Positions 33,937 to 43,442 are shown, counted from the first letter of the stretch. The stretch is DNA of 64,000 nucleotides from Desulfuromonas sp. DDH964 (GCF_001611275.1 NZ_CP015080.1:186001-250000); one strand, 5' to 3'. Program-made: numbers and translations. The notes: a model not told the origin generated them from the sequence alone.

Positions 33937-34373
33937 TTGGACGTTCTCCTCTTCAAAATGATTAACAGGGTTACGAGTGTTGAAAATGCGAAAAATGACA
34001 TCATCGGGATCGAGACGAAACCGAACAGTTCAATATATTTTTCCGTGCAGGAAACTCCCTGTGAGCAGGGCTGGATGTTCGCGGGAATAATTCCGGCATA
34101 GAGCAGGGTGTGATAAAGGGCAATCAAGCCACCCGCGATAGTCAACGGCAGGGCGTATCTGATGACACTTTTGTCAAAAGCTGGGAAAAGACCCGCCGCA
34201 AAAATAAAAATTAAAGGGAACAGGAAAATCCGCTGATACCAGCAGAGGACACAGGGTTCATATTCCAAAACAGAACTGAAAAAGATGCTGATCGTGGCTG
34301 ATACGCTGACCAGCAGCCAGCAGAGGAACAGCAGCGTCCAGTTGGTATTTGTTGCTTTGTCAGGTTGTGCCAT
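33933..34373 (-). CDS. DsbB/BdbC-type disulfide bond formation protein
   Basis: About 146 aa from the ATG at 34373 (GGAG upstream). Four membrane helices, the CVLC quinone-proximal pair (YEPCVLCWYQRIF) and a second pair in CSQGVSC, as in BdbC/DsbB, which reoxidise DsbA and pass electrons to quinone. Located between ccdA and the DsbA gene. Confidence 0.88.
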   Translation of the reverse strand: MAQPDKATNTNWTLLFLCWLLVSVSATISIFFSSVLEYEPCVLCWYQRIFLFPLIFIFAAGLFPAFDKSVIRYALPLTIAGGLIALYHTLLYAGIIPANIQPCSQGVSCTEKYIELFGFVSIPMMSFFAFSTLVTLLIILKRRTSK

Positions 34374-34443
34374 ATCTAAAGACTCCAAAGTCTGGCGATG
34401 TTGAGATAAAAAGAGCCGGCTCGTGCCGCTTTTCAGCCAGGAA

Positions 34444-35193
34444 CTATCCCTGTACCGGGATATACCGGTAGAAAAACATGGTGATCGGCCCCAGCAGGCC
34501 GAACATGAGCATGATGCCAACCGCGATCAACATAATTCCGGTGCCGATTTCAATCTTCCGCATGTGGTTGCGCAGCCGCTTGAACACACCCAGAAATTGA
34601 TGAAAGAGCAGTCCCGAGAGCAAAAAGGGCAGCCCCAGTCCCATGGAGTAGAAGGTCAACAAAATGGTACCTTCGCCGACCTGACCGGAGGTTGCCGCAA
34701 CCATTAGAATCGAGGCCAGAATCGGCCCGATGCAGGGGGTCCAGCCGGCCGCAAAGGCAATTCCGATGATGAAGGTGCCAAAATAACCGGCCGGTCTTTT
34801 ATGCAGGTGCACCCTTTTATCGCCGAGCAGGGCGCGAAAGGGGAACAGACCGGTGGTGTGAATGCCGAACAGCAGAATCAACAGGCCGCCGATCTTGGCC
34901 ACCCAGTCCAATCCCTCGCGCAGGAGGACCTGAATCTGGCCGGAAGCGATGCCGGCAATCGCGCCGAGCAGAATAAAAATACAGGAAAAGCCGAAGACAA
35001 AGCAGAGGGTATGGAGGAAGACCGTCAAACGCACCCTGGCACCGGGGTGGGCCTCATCCAGTTGTTTGAAAGATAGACCGGTAATATAGGTCAGGTATGA
35101 TGGGATCAGCGGCAACACGCAGGGCGAGGCGAAGGAGAGAATCCCGGCGGTAAAGGCGATCCAGTAAGTAATGTCGGCTGTTTGCTGTAACAA
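34444..35193 (-). CDS. ccdA: Cytochrome c biogenesis protein CcdA
   Basis: A 249-aa inner-membrane thiol transporter with six helices. The two redox Cys are in FASPCVLPLIPSYL and AAGWTPCIGPILASIL, the classic CcdA/DsbD-beta motifs. It moves reducing power to periplasmic thioredoxin-like proteins such as the TlpA protein 4 bases upstream. Useful both for cytochrome c maturation and metal-damaged thiols. Confidence 0.92.
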   Translation of the reverse strand: MLQQTADITYWIAFTAGILSFASPCVLPLIPSYLTYITGLSFKQLDEAHPGARVRLTVFLHTLCFVFGFSCIFILLGAIAGIASGQIQVLLREGLDWVAKIGGLLILLFGIHTTGLFPFRALLGDKRVHLHKRPAGYFGTFIIGIAFAAGWTPCIGPILASILMVAATSGQVGEGTILLTFYSMGLGLPFLLSGLLFHQFLGVFKRLRNHMRKIEIGTGIMLIAVGIMLMFGLLGPITMFFYRYIPVQG

Positions 35194-35197
35194 TTTG

Positions 35198-35713
35198 CTA
35201 TCCTTTGGTCAAATTTTTGAAATAGGCGACCGTTTGCGGGCTAGACCAGTCGATGACGCCGATGACCTTCTGGTCGACAATGCCGTCCTTACGGATGATG
35301 AAAGATTCCGGGAATTTGTAGACGCCGTATTGTTGCTGCACGGTGCCCCGGTCATCATGGAGGATGGTAAAATCATGGGGATTTTTCTTGAGGAAATCAG
35401 AAACCACAGCGCGACCGTCCTTCTCCACATTGATCGCCAGCAGGACAAAATTTTCGTCGGCCATCAGCTTGTTCAGCCGCGACATCGAAGGCATCTCTTC
35501 TTTGCAGGGCGGGCACCAGGTCGCCCAGAAATTCACCAGGACGACTTTGCCGCGCAATGCGGAGAGGGAGACCTTGTTGCCGTTGGTGTCTTCGAGCTGA
35601 AAGTCCGGGGCCGGATCGCCTGCAACGACTGTTGTCGTTGAGGGAAAGTTGAAGTAGTTGTAGACACCGACGCCGATAAACACGAGGAATACTATCGAGA
35701 TCAAATAACGCAT
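35198..35713 (-). CDS. TlpA/ResA-type thioredoxin-like protein
   Basis: A 171-aa periplasmic protein anchored by one N-terminal helix (LISIVFLVFIGVGVYNYFN). Thioredoxin fold with active site WCPPCKEEMP (near residue 72) and the ResA/TlpA insert around GTVQQQYGVYKFPESF. It would reduce apocytochrome Cys or similar targets using electrons from CcdA, the next gene. A ccmG is otherwise missing from the ccm run at 49-55 kb, so this protein may fill that role. Confidence 0.88.
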   Translation of the reverse strand: MRYLISIVFLVFIGVGVYNYFNFPSTTTVVAGDPAPDFQLEDTNGNKVSLSALRGKVVLVNFWATWCPPCKEEMPSMSRLNKLMADENFVLLAINVEKDGRAVVSDFLKKNPHDFTILHDDRGTVQQQYGVYKFPESFIIRKDGIVDQKVIGVIDWSSPQTVAYFKNLTKG

Positions 35714-36216
35714 AATCTACCTCTCTGCTGTCACTGTTTATGATTTTTTCTGTTTTTCAGGATGCAGTTCACCCCTAAAGCCAACTATGAAAAATTGAAA
35801 AAATGCCCGCACCAGATGTGCGGGCGATATCAGGAGGAAAAACGGAGAAACTATCAGCTTCGAAGGCCGAGGTTTTTACATGCAGAGGCCTCGCCGCCAA
35901 GTGCATGGTATCGGCGCCGAGTAACCGAGCCTTCGGGCGAAACGGAATCGAGCCTGAGATGGAAAGGAACATCCTTGCACCCCTTGCGTTCCGAACTCAG
36001 TCCCGCCCCTCTTGTCGGCTTCTGTTCAACCACCGCCCCGTCAGGGGTGATCACGTCCGCCTCGATGTGGCCGGACAAGTGAACTCGGTGATGGCGACGC
36101 AGATGGGGGAGCGAGCCAACAAGGCCAATCCTCCATTTTTGCACCTTCACAGAACCCCTCATCCTCCAGCTTGTTGGAAATAGTCGGCTTGGGCGAGCCA
36201 AGCCGACCCCGTTTTC
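35714..36216. other. Intergenic region with terminator, no supported gene
   Basis: About 500 bases between the PII-like gene and the TlpA gene. A weak minus-strand ORF (35854-36201) has no family features or ribosome site. The only clear element is the minus-strand terminator at 35796-35825. The rest may be degraded coding sequence. Confidence 0.5.
35796..35825 (-). terminator. Intrinsic terminator downstream of the efflux operon
   Basis: GCCCGCAC at 35805-35812 pairs perfectly with GTGCGGGC at 35818-35825, with a 5-base loop. On the minus strand it is followed by ATTTTTTC. It would end transcripts coming from the czc-like operon before the TlpA gene. Confidence 0.75.
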
Positions 36217-36552
36217 TCAGACGGCCCCTTCGCCCTGCTCGCCGTTACTGATGCGTACGGCCTTTTCGAGGTTCGCGACGTAGATCTTGCCGTCCCCCTT
36301 GAGGCCGGTGTGGGCCGCCCGTTCGATGGCGGCGACCACAGCCTCGACCAGGTCATCCCTGCAGCAGATCTCCAGCTTGACCCCCGGTGGTCGGTTGGCG
36401 AAGACATCGAGGTCAGCGTCCCGATCATGCCACCCCTTGCCAACGCCCTGCATGGAGAGGATGCTTACTCCCGTCAAGCCTTCGACTTTGCGCAGGGCAA
36501 GTATAACCTCGTTCAGTTTATGTCGTTTGATGTATGCCTTGACTTCCTTCAT
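36217..36552 (-). CDS. PII-family signalling-like protein
   Basis: A 111-aa protein with the GlnB/PII fold: MKEVKAYIKRHKLNEVILAL, then GVSILSMQGVGKG, a shortened T-loop (WHDRDADLDVFANRPP), KLEICCRDD, and the B/C-loop TGLKGDGKIYVANLEKAVRI. The uridylylated Tyr of true PII is missing. Two adjacent Cys (EICCRDD) replace typical Val residues. It starts right after the efflux pump gene and is a known type of passenger of heavy-metal RND operons; a regulatory or metal-binding role is inferred. Confidence 0.82.
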   Translation of the reverse strand: MKEVKAYIKRHKLNEVILALRKVEGLTGVSILSMQGVGKGWHDRDADLDVFANRPPGVKLEICCRDDLVEAVVAAIERAAHTGLKGDGKIYVANLEKAVRISNGEQGEGAV

Positions 36553-36555
36553 GGC

Positions 36556-39500
36556 TTAAATCTCCCTTTCGACCTTGACGGCGAACCATTTATAAAGCGC
36601 CGGAATAACCAACAATGTCAGGATGGTTGAGGTCACCAGACCACCGACCACCACCGTGGCCAGGGGCCGCTGCACCTCGCTCCCCGTACCGCTGGAAAAG
36701 AGCAGCGGGATGAGCCCCAGGGCGGTAGTGATGGCGGTCATCAGCACCGGCCGCAGGCGCAGACAGGCCCCTTTGACCGATGCTTCATCCATCGTTACTC
36801 CGTCCCGCAGCAGCTGATTGAGATAGGTGACCAGTACCATGCCGTTCTCCAGGGCGATGCCGAACAGGGCGATGAAACCGATGGAGGAGGGGACCGAGAG
36901 GTTCTGACCGGTGAGCCACAGGCCGACGATGCCGCCGACCAGCGCCAGCGGAATATTGAGCAGAATCAGGAAGGTGTTTTTGAGCGAGTTGAAGTTCATG
37001 AACAACAACAGCAGGATGACCAGCAGGGTCACCGGCACCACGAGGGCCAGGCGCTTGTTGGCCTGCTGCTGCAGCTCGAACTGCCCGCCCCAGTTGACCA
37101 GGTAGCCGGCCGGCATCTGCACCTTTGCCTCGATGGTCCGTTGCCCCTCGGCGACAAAGGAGCCGATGTCGCGTCCGCGCACGTTGGTCTGCACTGTGAT
37201 GAAGCGCTGGTTATTCTCTCGGGTGATCTGGCGCGGGCCGACGATCTCCTCGATGGCGGCGAGCTGGTCGAGGGGGACCTTGGCCCCGCCGGGCGCTTTG
37301 ATGAGGATATGCTTGATGGCCTCGGCATCGGCGCGGGCCTCCTCGGCAAAACGCACGAAGATGTCGAAGCGGCGGATCCCCTCGAAGATTTGGCCGGCGG
37401 TCTCGCCGCCAACGGCAGTGCGGATGACACTCTGCACATCCTCGACATTGATGCCGTAGCGGGCGATGGCCTTGCGGTCGATGCGGATACGCAGCTGCGG
37501 TGTGCCGGTCACCTGGTCCTTCTGCACGTCGGCGGCGCCGGGAATCTCCCGGATCACCGCTTCGATCTCGGCCGCCTTCTCCTTGAGCACCTCCATGTCG
37601 GGGCCGAAGATCTTGATGGCAAGCTCGGCCTTGGTGCCGGTGAGCAGCTCGTCGACCGCTGCGGCGATCGGCTGGGTGACGTTGAACTGGGCGCCGGGAA
37701 AGCCTTCGAAAGTCTCGCTGATGGCGGCGTAGAGCTCATCCGGGTTTTCGGCGCTGGTCCACTCCTCCTGCGGCTTGAGGGCGACAAAAGCTTCGGCGCT
37801 GTTGACCGGGTCGGCGTGGGCGCCGACCTCACCGCGCCCGACGCGGGTGACGACCCGGGTCACCTCGGGGAAGCGGGCCATGAGACGCTTTTCGAAGCGC
37901 TGCATGGTCTCCTTCGACTCCTCGAGAGAGATCGATGGCGCCATGGTGGCGCGGATCAGCAGATCCCCCTCGTCGAGCCGGGGGACGAACTCCGAGCCGA
38001 GTCGCGGGAAGATCAGCAGTCCTGCAACCAGCATCGCCACGGCCAGGCCCACCGCGATGGAACGATGGCGCACAAACAGGCTGACCGCCGGGCGATAAGG
38101 AAGCAGCAGCCAGCGCACGATCCAGGCCTCCTTGGCGCCTTCGCCCGCAGCCACCGATTTGGGCCGACGCATCAGCAGATGCGAGGCGACCGGGGCCAGC
38201 AGCAGGGCGTAAAGGAGCGAACCGAGCATGGCCAGCGAGACCGTGTAGGCCAGCGGTTTGAAGGTCTTGCCTTCGACTCCCTGCAGGGTGAACAGCGGCA
38301 AAAAAACGATGATGATGATGGCGATGGCGAAGATGATCGGCCTACCCACCTCGGCGCAGGCGCGGCTGACGATGGCCAGACGGGAATCGTCCGGGTCGGC
38401 CTCACGCAGCATGCGGTCGACGTTTTCCACCATGACGATGGTGGCATCGACCATCATGCCGATGGCGATGGCGAGGCCCCCCAGCGACATGAGGTTGGCG
38501 CTGATGCCGAAGACCTTCATCAGGATGAAGGCGAAGAAGATCGAGAAGGGGATGGAGAGGGCCACCACCAGGCTGGCGCGCAGGCCGCCCATGAAAATCA
38601 GCAGCACGCCGGCGACCAGCAGCACGCCGAAAATCAGTGAATCGGTGACCGTCTTCACGCATTTGCCGACCAGGGTCGCCTGGTCGTAGTAGGGGACGAC
38701 CCTGACCCCTTCGGGGAGCACCTGGTTGATCTCGTCCAACTTGGCCTTGACCTCGGTGATGACGGTGGAGGTGTTGGTGCCGATCAGCTTGAGGACCATG
38801 CCGACCACCGCCTCGCCGGCCCCGTTCATGGTCGCCAGGCCGCGGCGGATCTCGCCGCCGATGACCACGTCGGCCACTTGTTCGAGGTAGACCGGCGTGC
38901 CGTCCTGGACCTTCAGCACGATACGCTCCAAGTCGTCGATCTTCTCGGCCAGGCCGACTGAGCGCACGATGTACTCCTCGGCGTTCTGGACCAGGAACTG
39001 GGCGCCGACGTTGCCGTTGTTGGCTTCGACCTTCTCGACGATCTCGCCGATGGCGAGATCAAAACGCAACAGATCGGCGGGACGCACCCGCACCTGGAAC
39101 TGCTTCACCTCGCCGCCCAGGGAGAGGACCTCGGTCACGCCGGGGACGGTCTGCAGGTTGAATTTGATCAGCCAGTCCTGAATCTCGCGCATTTCCTCGG
39201 ACGTTCGTTTTCCGGTTTCATCCTCGAGGACGTAGAAGAGGATCTGCCCCAGGCCGGTGGCGATCGGACCCATTTCCGGGTCGCCGAAGCCTTCGGGGAT
39301 CTCCTCGCGGGCCAACTGCAGCCGCTCGTTCACCAGCTGGCGGGCGAAGTAGACGTCGGTGCCGTCCTCGAAGTAGACGTTGATCACCGACAGGCCGAAA
39401 TTGGAGACCGAACGAATCTCCTTGAGCTCGGGCAGACCGTTCATGGCGGTCTCGACCGGGTAGGTGACGTACTTTTCCACCTCCTCGGGAGCGAGGCCCT

Positions 39501-39657
39501 CGGTTTCGGTGAAAACCTGAACAAGGGCGGGGGTGACGTCGGGAAAGGCATCGACCGGCAGCTGTTTATAGCTGAACCAGCCGGCCGCCAGTACCAGCAC
39601 GCCGAGGACGCTCATCAGCAGCCGGCTGTGCAGAACAAAACGGATTAGTTTTTCCAT
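36556..39657 (-). CDS. Heavy-metal RND efflux pump, CzcA/CusA family
   Basis: About 1033 aa from the ATG at 39657 (MEKLIRFVLHSRLL). Twelve membrane helices and two large periplasmic loops. Transmembrane helix 4 reads GGLAIAIGMMVDATIVMVEN, close to the HME4 (CusA, monovalent Cu/Ag) signature rather than the DFG-containing HME1 (Zn/Co/Cd) form. The CusA methionine in the porter-domain strand is not retained (EGDLLIRATMAPS), so the substrate stays open. Third gene of an apparent outer-membrane factor, adaptor, pump, PII-like operon. Confidence 0.92.
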   Translation of the reverse strand: MEKLIRFVLHSRLLMSVLGVLVLAAGWFSYKQLPVDAFPDVTPALVQVFTETEGLAPEEVEKYVTYPVETAMNGLPELKEIRSVSNFGLSVINVYFEDGTDVYFARQLVNERLQLAREEIPEGFGDPEMGPIATGLGQILFYVLEDETGKRTSEEMREIQDWLIKFNLQTVPGVTEVLSLGGEVKQFQVRVRPADLLRFDLAIGEIVEKVEANNGNVGAQFLVQNAEEYIVRSVGLAEKIDDLERIVLKVQDGTPVYLEQVADVVIGGEIRRGLATMNGAGEAVVGMVLKLIGTNTSTVITEVKAKLDEINQVLPEGVRVVPYYDQATLVGKCVKTVTDSLIFGVLLVAGVLLIFMGGLRASLVVALSIPFSIFFAFILMKVFGISANLMSLGGLAIAIGMMVDATIVMVENVDRMLREADPDDSRLAIVSRACAEVGRPIIFAIAIIIIVFLPLFTLQGVEGKTFKPLAYTVSLAMLGSLLYALLLAPVASHLLMRRPKSVAAGEGAKEAWIVRWLLLPYRPAVSLFVRHRSIAVGLAVAMLVAGLLIFPRLGSEFVPRLDEGDLLIRATMAPSISLEESKETMQRFEKRLMARFPEVTRVVTRVGRGEVGAHADPVNSAEAFVALKPQEEWTSAENPDELYAAISETFEGFPGAQFNVTQPIAAAVDELLTGTKAELAIKIFGPDMEVLKEKAAEIEAVIREIPGAADVQKDQVTGTPQLRIRIDRKAIARYGINVEDVQSVIRTAVGGETAGQIFEGIRRFDIFVRFAEEARADAEAIKHILIKAPGGAKVPLDQLAAIEEIVGPRQITRENNQRFITVQTNVRGRDIGSFVAEGQRTIEAKVQMPAGYLVNWGGQFELQQQANKRLALVVPVTLLVILLLLFMNFNSLKNTFLILLNIPLALVGGIVGLWLTGQNLSVPSSIGFIALFGIALENGMVLVTYLNQLLRDGVTMDEASVKGACLRLRPVLMTAITTALGLIPLLFSSGTGSEVQRPLATVVVGGLVTSTILTLLVIPALYKWFAVKVEREI

Positions 39658-39804
39658 AAAGATTCGTATCTCCAGTTCCCCAGGCCGATCAAGGATGCCC
39701 AGATGCAAGGCGCCAGAAATCCTGAGGAATAAGGCGTACCCGGAGGGTACGTCGTTGACGAAGGATGAGGGCAACGCCGCAGATGGGCGTTTTTCATCGG
39801 CCGA

Positions 39805-41124
39805 CTAGTGGTTATGGCCGTCGCCGAAGGCGCCTTTGGAGAGTTGCGCCTTAAGAGTGAAGGCCCCCTGGCTGACGTAGGTCTGTCCGGCCTCGAGCCC
39901 GGAGAGAATTTCCACCTGGTTGGCGTTCTTCTGCCCCAGCTCCACCGGGCGCGGTTCAAAACCATCTTCGTCCTGAACGAAGACCACGTTACGCTCCTCG
40001 AACGTCTGCAGTGCGCTTTTCGGAACGACGATGCCGGCCGCGGTGTTCCCCACCGCCACCCGGGCGGTCACGAACAGGCCCGGACGTAGGGTCCCCTCGG
40101 GGTTGGCAAGGACCACCCGGGCCTTGGCGGTGCGGGTCGCCTCGCCAACCAGAGGACCGACCCAGGCGATCTTGCCGGAAACCTGGGGGATGCCGTGACC
40201 GATCTCGATCACCACGGTTTGTCCCTGACGAATCAGGGTCAAATCCTTCTGATAGACGTTAATATCGACCCAGACCGAGGAAAGGTCCGCGATGGTGAAC
40301 ACCTCGGCGTCGGACTTGGCGTTTTCCCCCAAGGCGAGGTGTTTTTCGGTGATGGTGCCGGCGAAGGGCGCACGGATCTCGAAGCGGGTGTAAGTGGCGT
40401 CCGGATGTTCGGGCAGGCTCTTCAGGTAATCCTCGGAGAAGCCCAAGGCGTGCAGTTGCTGCTCCGCCGAGTTCCTGGCAATGCGCGCCTCGGCGAGGGC
40501 CCGGCGGGCATCGAGGTACTCCTGCTCGCTGGAGATTTTTTTCCGCCAAAGGCGCTCCTCACGGTCGAAATTGGCCAGTGCCAGCTTCTCACGTTCGGCT
40601 GCCGCCAGGAAGGCAGCCTTGGCATCGGCCAGTTCGCGGCTCTCGATGACGGCCAGAAGCTCGCCGGTGTTGACAGCGTCGCCGACGGTCCGGCGCACCT
40701 CGCGCACGATGCCGGGAACCCGAGGAACGACGTGGGCCAGCCGGTCGGCATTAAGGACAATTTCGCCGGGCAGTTCGGCATACTGATCGAGTCGGCCGGG
40801 TCCGGCCGTTGCGACCTCGATACCGAACTCCTTCAATTCCTCCGGCGAAAGGCGCACCACTTCTTCCCCGCCATGCTCATCGTGCCCTTCCGCGCCGCCG
40901 TGGTTATTTGCTTCCCCCTCGTCTTCGTCGTGGTCTGCGTGCTTGTCCTCTTTGCCCGAGTGGTCCTTCTCGCCCGCAGCGGTTGCCTGCGCCGACTTCT
41001 TAGCCGCGCTTTCCTTGTGGGTTTCAGAGGCGTCTTGCCCGTTGCAGCCGGGAAGAAGAATCAGGGCGGTGAGCAGAGCCAGTGCGGCAAATCCCCATGC
41101 CTTGGGTTGGGTGATCGATTTCAT
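39805..41124 (-). CDS. RND efflux periplasmic adaptor, CzcB-like lipoprotein
   Basis: A 439-aa membrane fusion protein. The signal ends in the lipobox LPGC (24-27). Residues 35-90 are extremely His/Asp/Glu-rich (HADHDEDEGEANNHGG, EGHDEHGGEE), a likely metal buffer. A barrel-sandwich/hairpin region (VPRVPGIVREVRRTVGDAVN) and C-terminal beta-barrel (VGNTAAGIVVPKSAL) follow. It bridges the pump and the outer-membrane factor. AGGAG precedes the ATG. Confidence 0.9.
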   Translation of the reverse strand: MKSITQPKAWGFAALALLTALILLPGCNGQDASETHKESAAKKSAQATAAGEKDHSGKEDKHADHDEDEGEANNHGGAEGHDEHGGEEVVRLSPEELKEFGIEVATAGPGRLDQYAELPGEIVLNADRLAHVVPRVPGIVREVRRTVGDAVNTGELLAVIESRELADAKAAFLAAAEREKLALANFDREERLWRKKISSEQEYLDARRALAEARIARNSAEQQLHALGFSEDYLKSLPEHPDATYTRFEIRAPFAGTITEKHLALGENAKSDAEVFTIADLSSVWVDINVYQKDLTLIRQGQTVVIEIGHGIPQVSGKIAWVGPLVGEATRTAKARVVLANPEGTLRPGLFVTARVAVGNTAAGIVVPKSALQTFEERNVVFVQDEDGFEPRPVELGQKNANQVEILSGLEAGQTYVSQGAFTLKAQLSKGAFGDGHNH

Positions 41125-41129
41125 GTGAT

Positions 41130-42503
41130 TTATTTCTCCTGTCCATTATTGACGATGTCTGCTTCGAGCGGAGCTCCAATGAGGCGCTCCACCTCGGCCC
41201 TAGCCTGATGGTAGGCGGTGAGAGCATCGAGGTATTGGCCCCTGACTTCAAAAAGGGTGCGCTGCGCGTCGAGAACTTCGAGGAACCCGAACTTCCCTTC
41301 GCGGTAGCCGAATTCGGCGGCATCGAATGACTGTCCGGCCGCCGGCAGGATCTCTTCCCGAAGAGTTCTGGCCTCAACGAAGGCGGCGCTCAGGTCCCGG
41401 TAACCGGCAGCCAGAGAGGCGACGGCCTGGCTGTAGGCGGACCGGCGTTCTTCGCGAGCCTTGCTGCGGGCGGCTCGAGCCGCGGCGATCCCCCCCTGAT
41501 TCCGATCGAACAGGGGCAGGGGGATGGAAATGCCGGCGACGAAGGCATTGTCATTGCTCGCCTGAAGATTGCGATTCCCGGCGAACAGGGTCAGGTCGGG
41601 GATGCCGTTGGCGCGCTCCAGGGCTAGCCGGGCGTTGCGCTGTTGTTCTTCGGTTTTCCAACGGGCGACGTCGGGGCTCTGTTCGAGGAGTGAAACCATC
41701 TGCTCCTGGGAGGGGACGGGCGCGATGCTCTCCAGGGTGCCGACGGCGCGCTCGAACGTGGGAGCCTCATTCCCCCACAGAGCGGTCAGCTCCTTGCGCG
41801 CCGCTTCCAGCGCTACGCGGGCCCGGTCCTGGGCGACGCGAGCGGCGGAAAGGGGGACTTGTGCCCGGGCCTGCTCCACCGGAGAGACCTTGCCCGCTTC
41901 GACCCGTTCGCTGACCGTGCGGTAAAAGCGATCGGCCAGGGCGGAGAGTTCGTCGGCCTGAACGAGGCGTTCCTGCGCCGCCAGGACGGCGATGAAAGAC
42001 TTGGCCGTGGCGGTCAGGACATCGAGCCTCCGGGTTTCGAAGTCCCATCCGGCCAGGTTCGCCTCCAGGGCAGCGGCCGCCCGGCGTTTGCCGCGCTTGC
42101 CCCCCAGTTCGACGAGCTGGCTCAGAGTGACAGTGGTTTCGGCCGCATCGGTTCCGGAGAACTCGTCGCCTCCGGCGAAGTTTTCCATCTCGATGCCCAG
42201 TTCGGGATTGGGCAGGAGGCCGGCCTGCAGGGCCTCGGCTTCCTTGACCCGCACCTCCCAGGAGAAGGCGGCCAGGTCCGGGTTGTGCAGCAGGGCCAGG
42301 GAGAGAGCCTGGCGCAGGGTCAGCTCATCGGTGACGGTTGCAGCGGTCGGTTCGGGAATCGGGGTTTCGGATGCGGCGAGGGGCAGTTCTCGGCCAAGGG
42401 GGCGCGGTTCCGGCAGAGAGCCGGAATTCGCGGCAAACCCGTTGCCACAGGCAATCACCAGCCAGAGAGCGCCCGTTCCGGCCACAAAAGTGGTCAAACG
42501 CAT
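41130..42503 (-). CDS. RND efflux outer-membrane factor, CzcC/TolC-like
   Basis: A 457-aa exported protein with two OEP repeats: LTLRQALSLALLHNPDLAAF near residue 62, ELGIEMENFAGGD, and the second repeat from about residue 280 (ARLALERANGIPDLTLFAG). Predicted to form the trimeric outer-membrane channel of the efflux complex. It ends 5 bases before the adaptor gene and follows the small secreted protein on the same strand. Confidence 0.9.
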   Translation of the reverse strand: MRLTTFVAGTGALWLVIACGNGFAANSGSLPEPRPLGRELPLAASETPIPEPTAATVTDELTLRQALSLALLHNPDLAAFSWEVRVKEAEALQAGLLPNPELGIEMENFAGGDEFSGTDAAETTVTLSQLVELGGKRGKRRAAAALEANLAGWDFETRRLDVLTATAKSFIAVLAAQERLVQADELSALADRFYRTVSERVEAGKVSPVEQARAQVPLSAARVAQDRARVALEAARKELTALWGNEAPTFERAVGTLESIAPVPSQEQMVSLLEQSPDVARWKTEEQQRNARLALERANGIPDLTLFAGNRNLQASNDNAFVAGISIPLPLFDRNQGGIAAARAARSKAREERRSAYSQAVASLAAGYRDLSAAFVEARTLREEILPAAGQSFDAAEFGYREGKFGFLEVLDAQRTLFEVRGQYLDALTAYHQARAEVERLIGAPLEADIVNNGQEK

Positions 42504-42610
42504 GGAGGAACTCCTTCAGATTGTATTGGTCGATAATTGGGAAAAAACGGGGCGACGGCTGACGGAGGGAGAATGCCGCAACCGTCCTCAGAGAAGCGCT
42601 TGGACGGGGA

Positions 42611-43060
42611 TCAAACCAGAAGAACGATGGTGCGCAGAGAAACGAGCGCCTGTGACGGGGGCGGCTGAGCAATCAGGTTCAGCCGGGAGAGCAAAGAAGC
42701 GGCAGAGCGGTCGGCGGGAGAGAGATGAAATGAGTGACTGTTGGGGGAAGCGGGGGTGACCGGCAGGTTCTTGCAGCCTGGCGCAGGAGCATGTGAAAGG
42801 GAGACCTGGGTATCCTGACAGTCATCTGCCAAAGACGTTAAGACCGGGAAGATGTCTCTCTGGCGACCGAGTTCATGGTCGCCATTTACGGGAAGACAGA
42901 CGTTCTGGCACTGCCCGGCCAGGTTGTATTCCAGGTGGGAATCGAACTCCGACTCCTGACACCAGAGAAGGGCGTTGCCGACTCCCGACCCGATCAACAG
43001 GTAGGCCAGGACGGCAAGAGCGGAAACGGATGTTTTATACCTGCGAAAGATTCGAACCAT
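42611..43060 (-). CDS. Secreted or anchored leader protein of the efflux operon
   Basis: About 149 aa from the ATG at 43060 (GAGG upstream); the track of upstream codons lacks a signal. An N-terminal hydrophobic segment (ALAVLAYLLIGSGVGNALLW) is followed by LLWCQESEFDSHLEY and a Cys-rich mature region. Similar short proteins of unknown role, with an LC-x-H-x-E type motif after the signal, are often first in czc-like operons. Preceded by a good promoter at 43085-43114. Confidence 0.6.
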   Translation of the reverse strand: MVRIFRRYKTSVSALAVLAYLLIGSGVGNALLWCQESEFDSHLEYNLAGQCQNVCLPVNGDHELGRQRDIFPVLTSLADDCQDTQVSLSHAPAPGCKNLPVTPASPNSHSFHLSPADRSAASLLSRLNLIAQPPPSQALVSLRTIVLLV

Positions 43061-43084
43061 AAAAATCCTCGTGGACAGGCTAAA

Positions 43085-43114
43085 AGCATAATGGAACCTG
43101 ATCCTAATAGTCAA
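43085..43114 (-). promoter_or_regulatory. Sigma-70-like promoter of the efflux operon
   Basis: On the minus strand TTGACT (43114-43109) and TATGCT (43090-43085) are separated by 18 bases. The predicted start site lies shortly before the leader-protein gene. The box overlaps no obvious MerR palindrome. Confidence 0.55.
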
Positions 43115-43139
43115 CCATTGAAATCATATTTCCCCCATT

Positions 43140-43442
43140 TTGCTCATTGCCTTCTGCGGAGGAAATGAGCAATTTCTTTGGCCATCACGGCTGCTTTTGT
43201 CTGGGGACAAGGAGTTGGCTTGGTACGAAAATCGGGGACACTGCCCAGATTTCCAACGCCATCATCCCGATGCCGGCGGCAGCGTAAATGATCGTATCCG
43301 GCAGATCAACGCCGCCTATCAGATCCTTTTGGCCTACTGCCGCGATTACCGGTTTTCCTTCAGCCGGGAGGAATTCCTGGAGCAGAGGCCGGAGGAGCGG
43401 CTGGGCCAGCAATTTGCCCAGGATCCGATCTGGGGCGGCTAG
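43140..43442 (+). pseudogene. J-domain protein fragment
   Basis: The readable part from about residue 30 onward (HHPDAGGSVNDRIRQINAAY, then RDYRFSFSREEFLE and QQFAQDPIWGG) matches the second half of a DnaJ-like J-domain with the HPD motif intact. The first J-domain helix is missing or altered, and no ribosome site is seen. Probably a remnant of a native gene next to the module boundary. Confidence 0.5.

Noticed and set aside
35854..36201. 115-codon minus-strand ORF
   Set aside because: No start signal and no recognisable fold; kept only as part of the gene-free stretch.
37141..38640. 499-codon plus-strand ORF
   Set aside because: Antisense to the RND pump gene.
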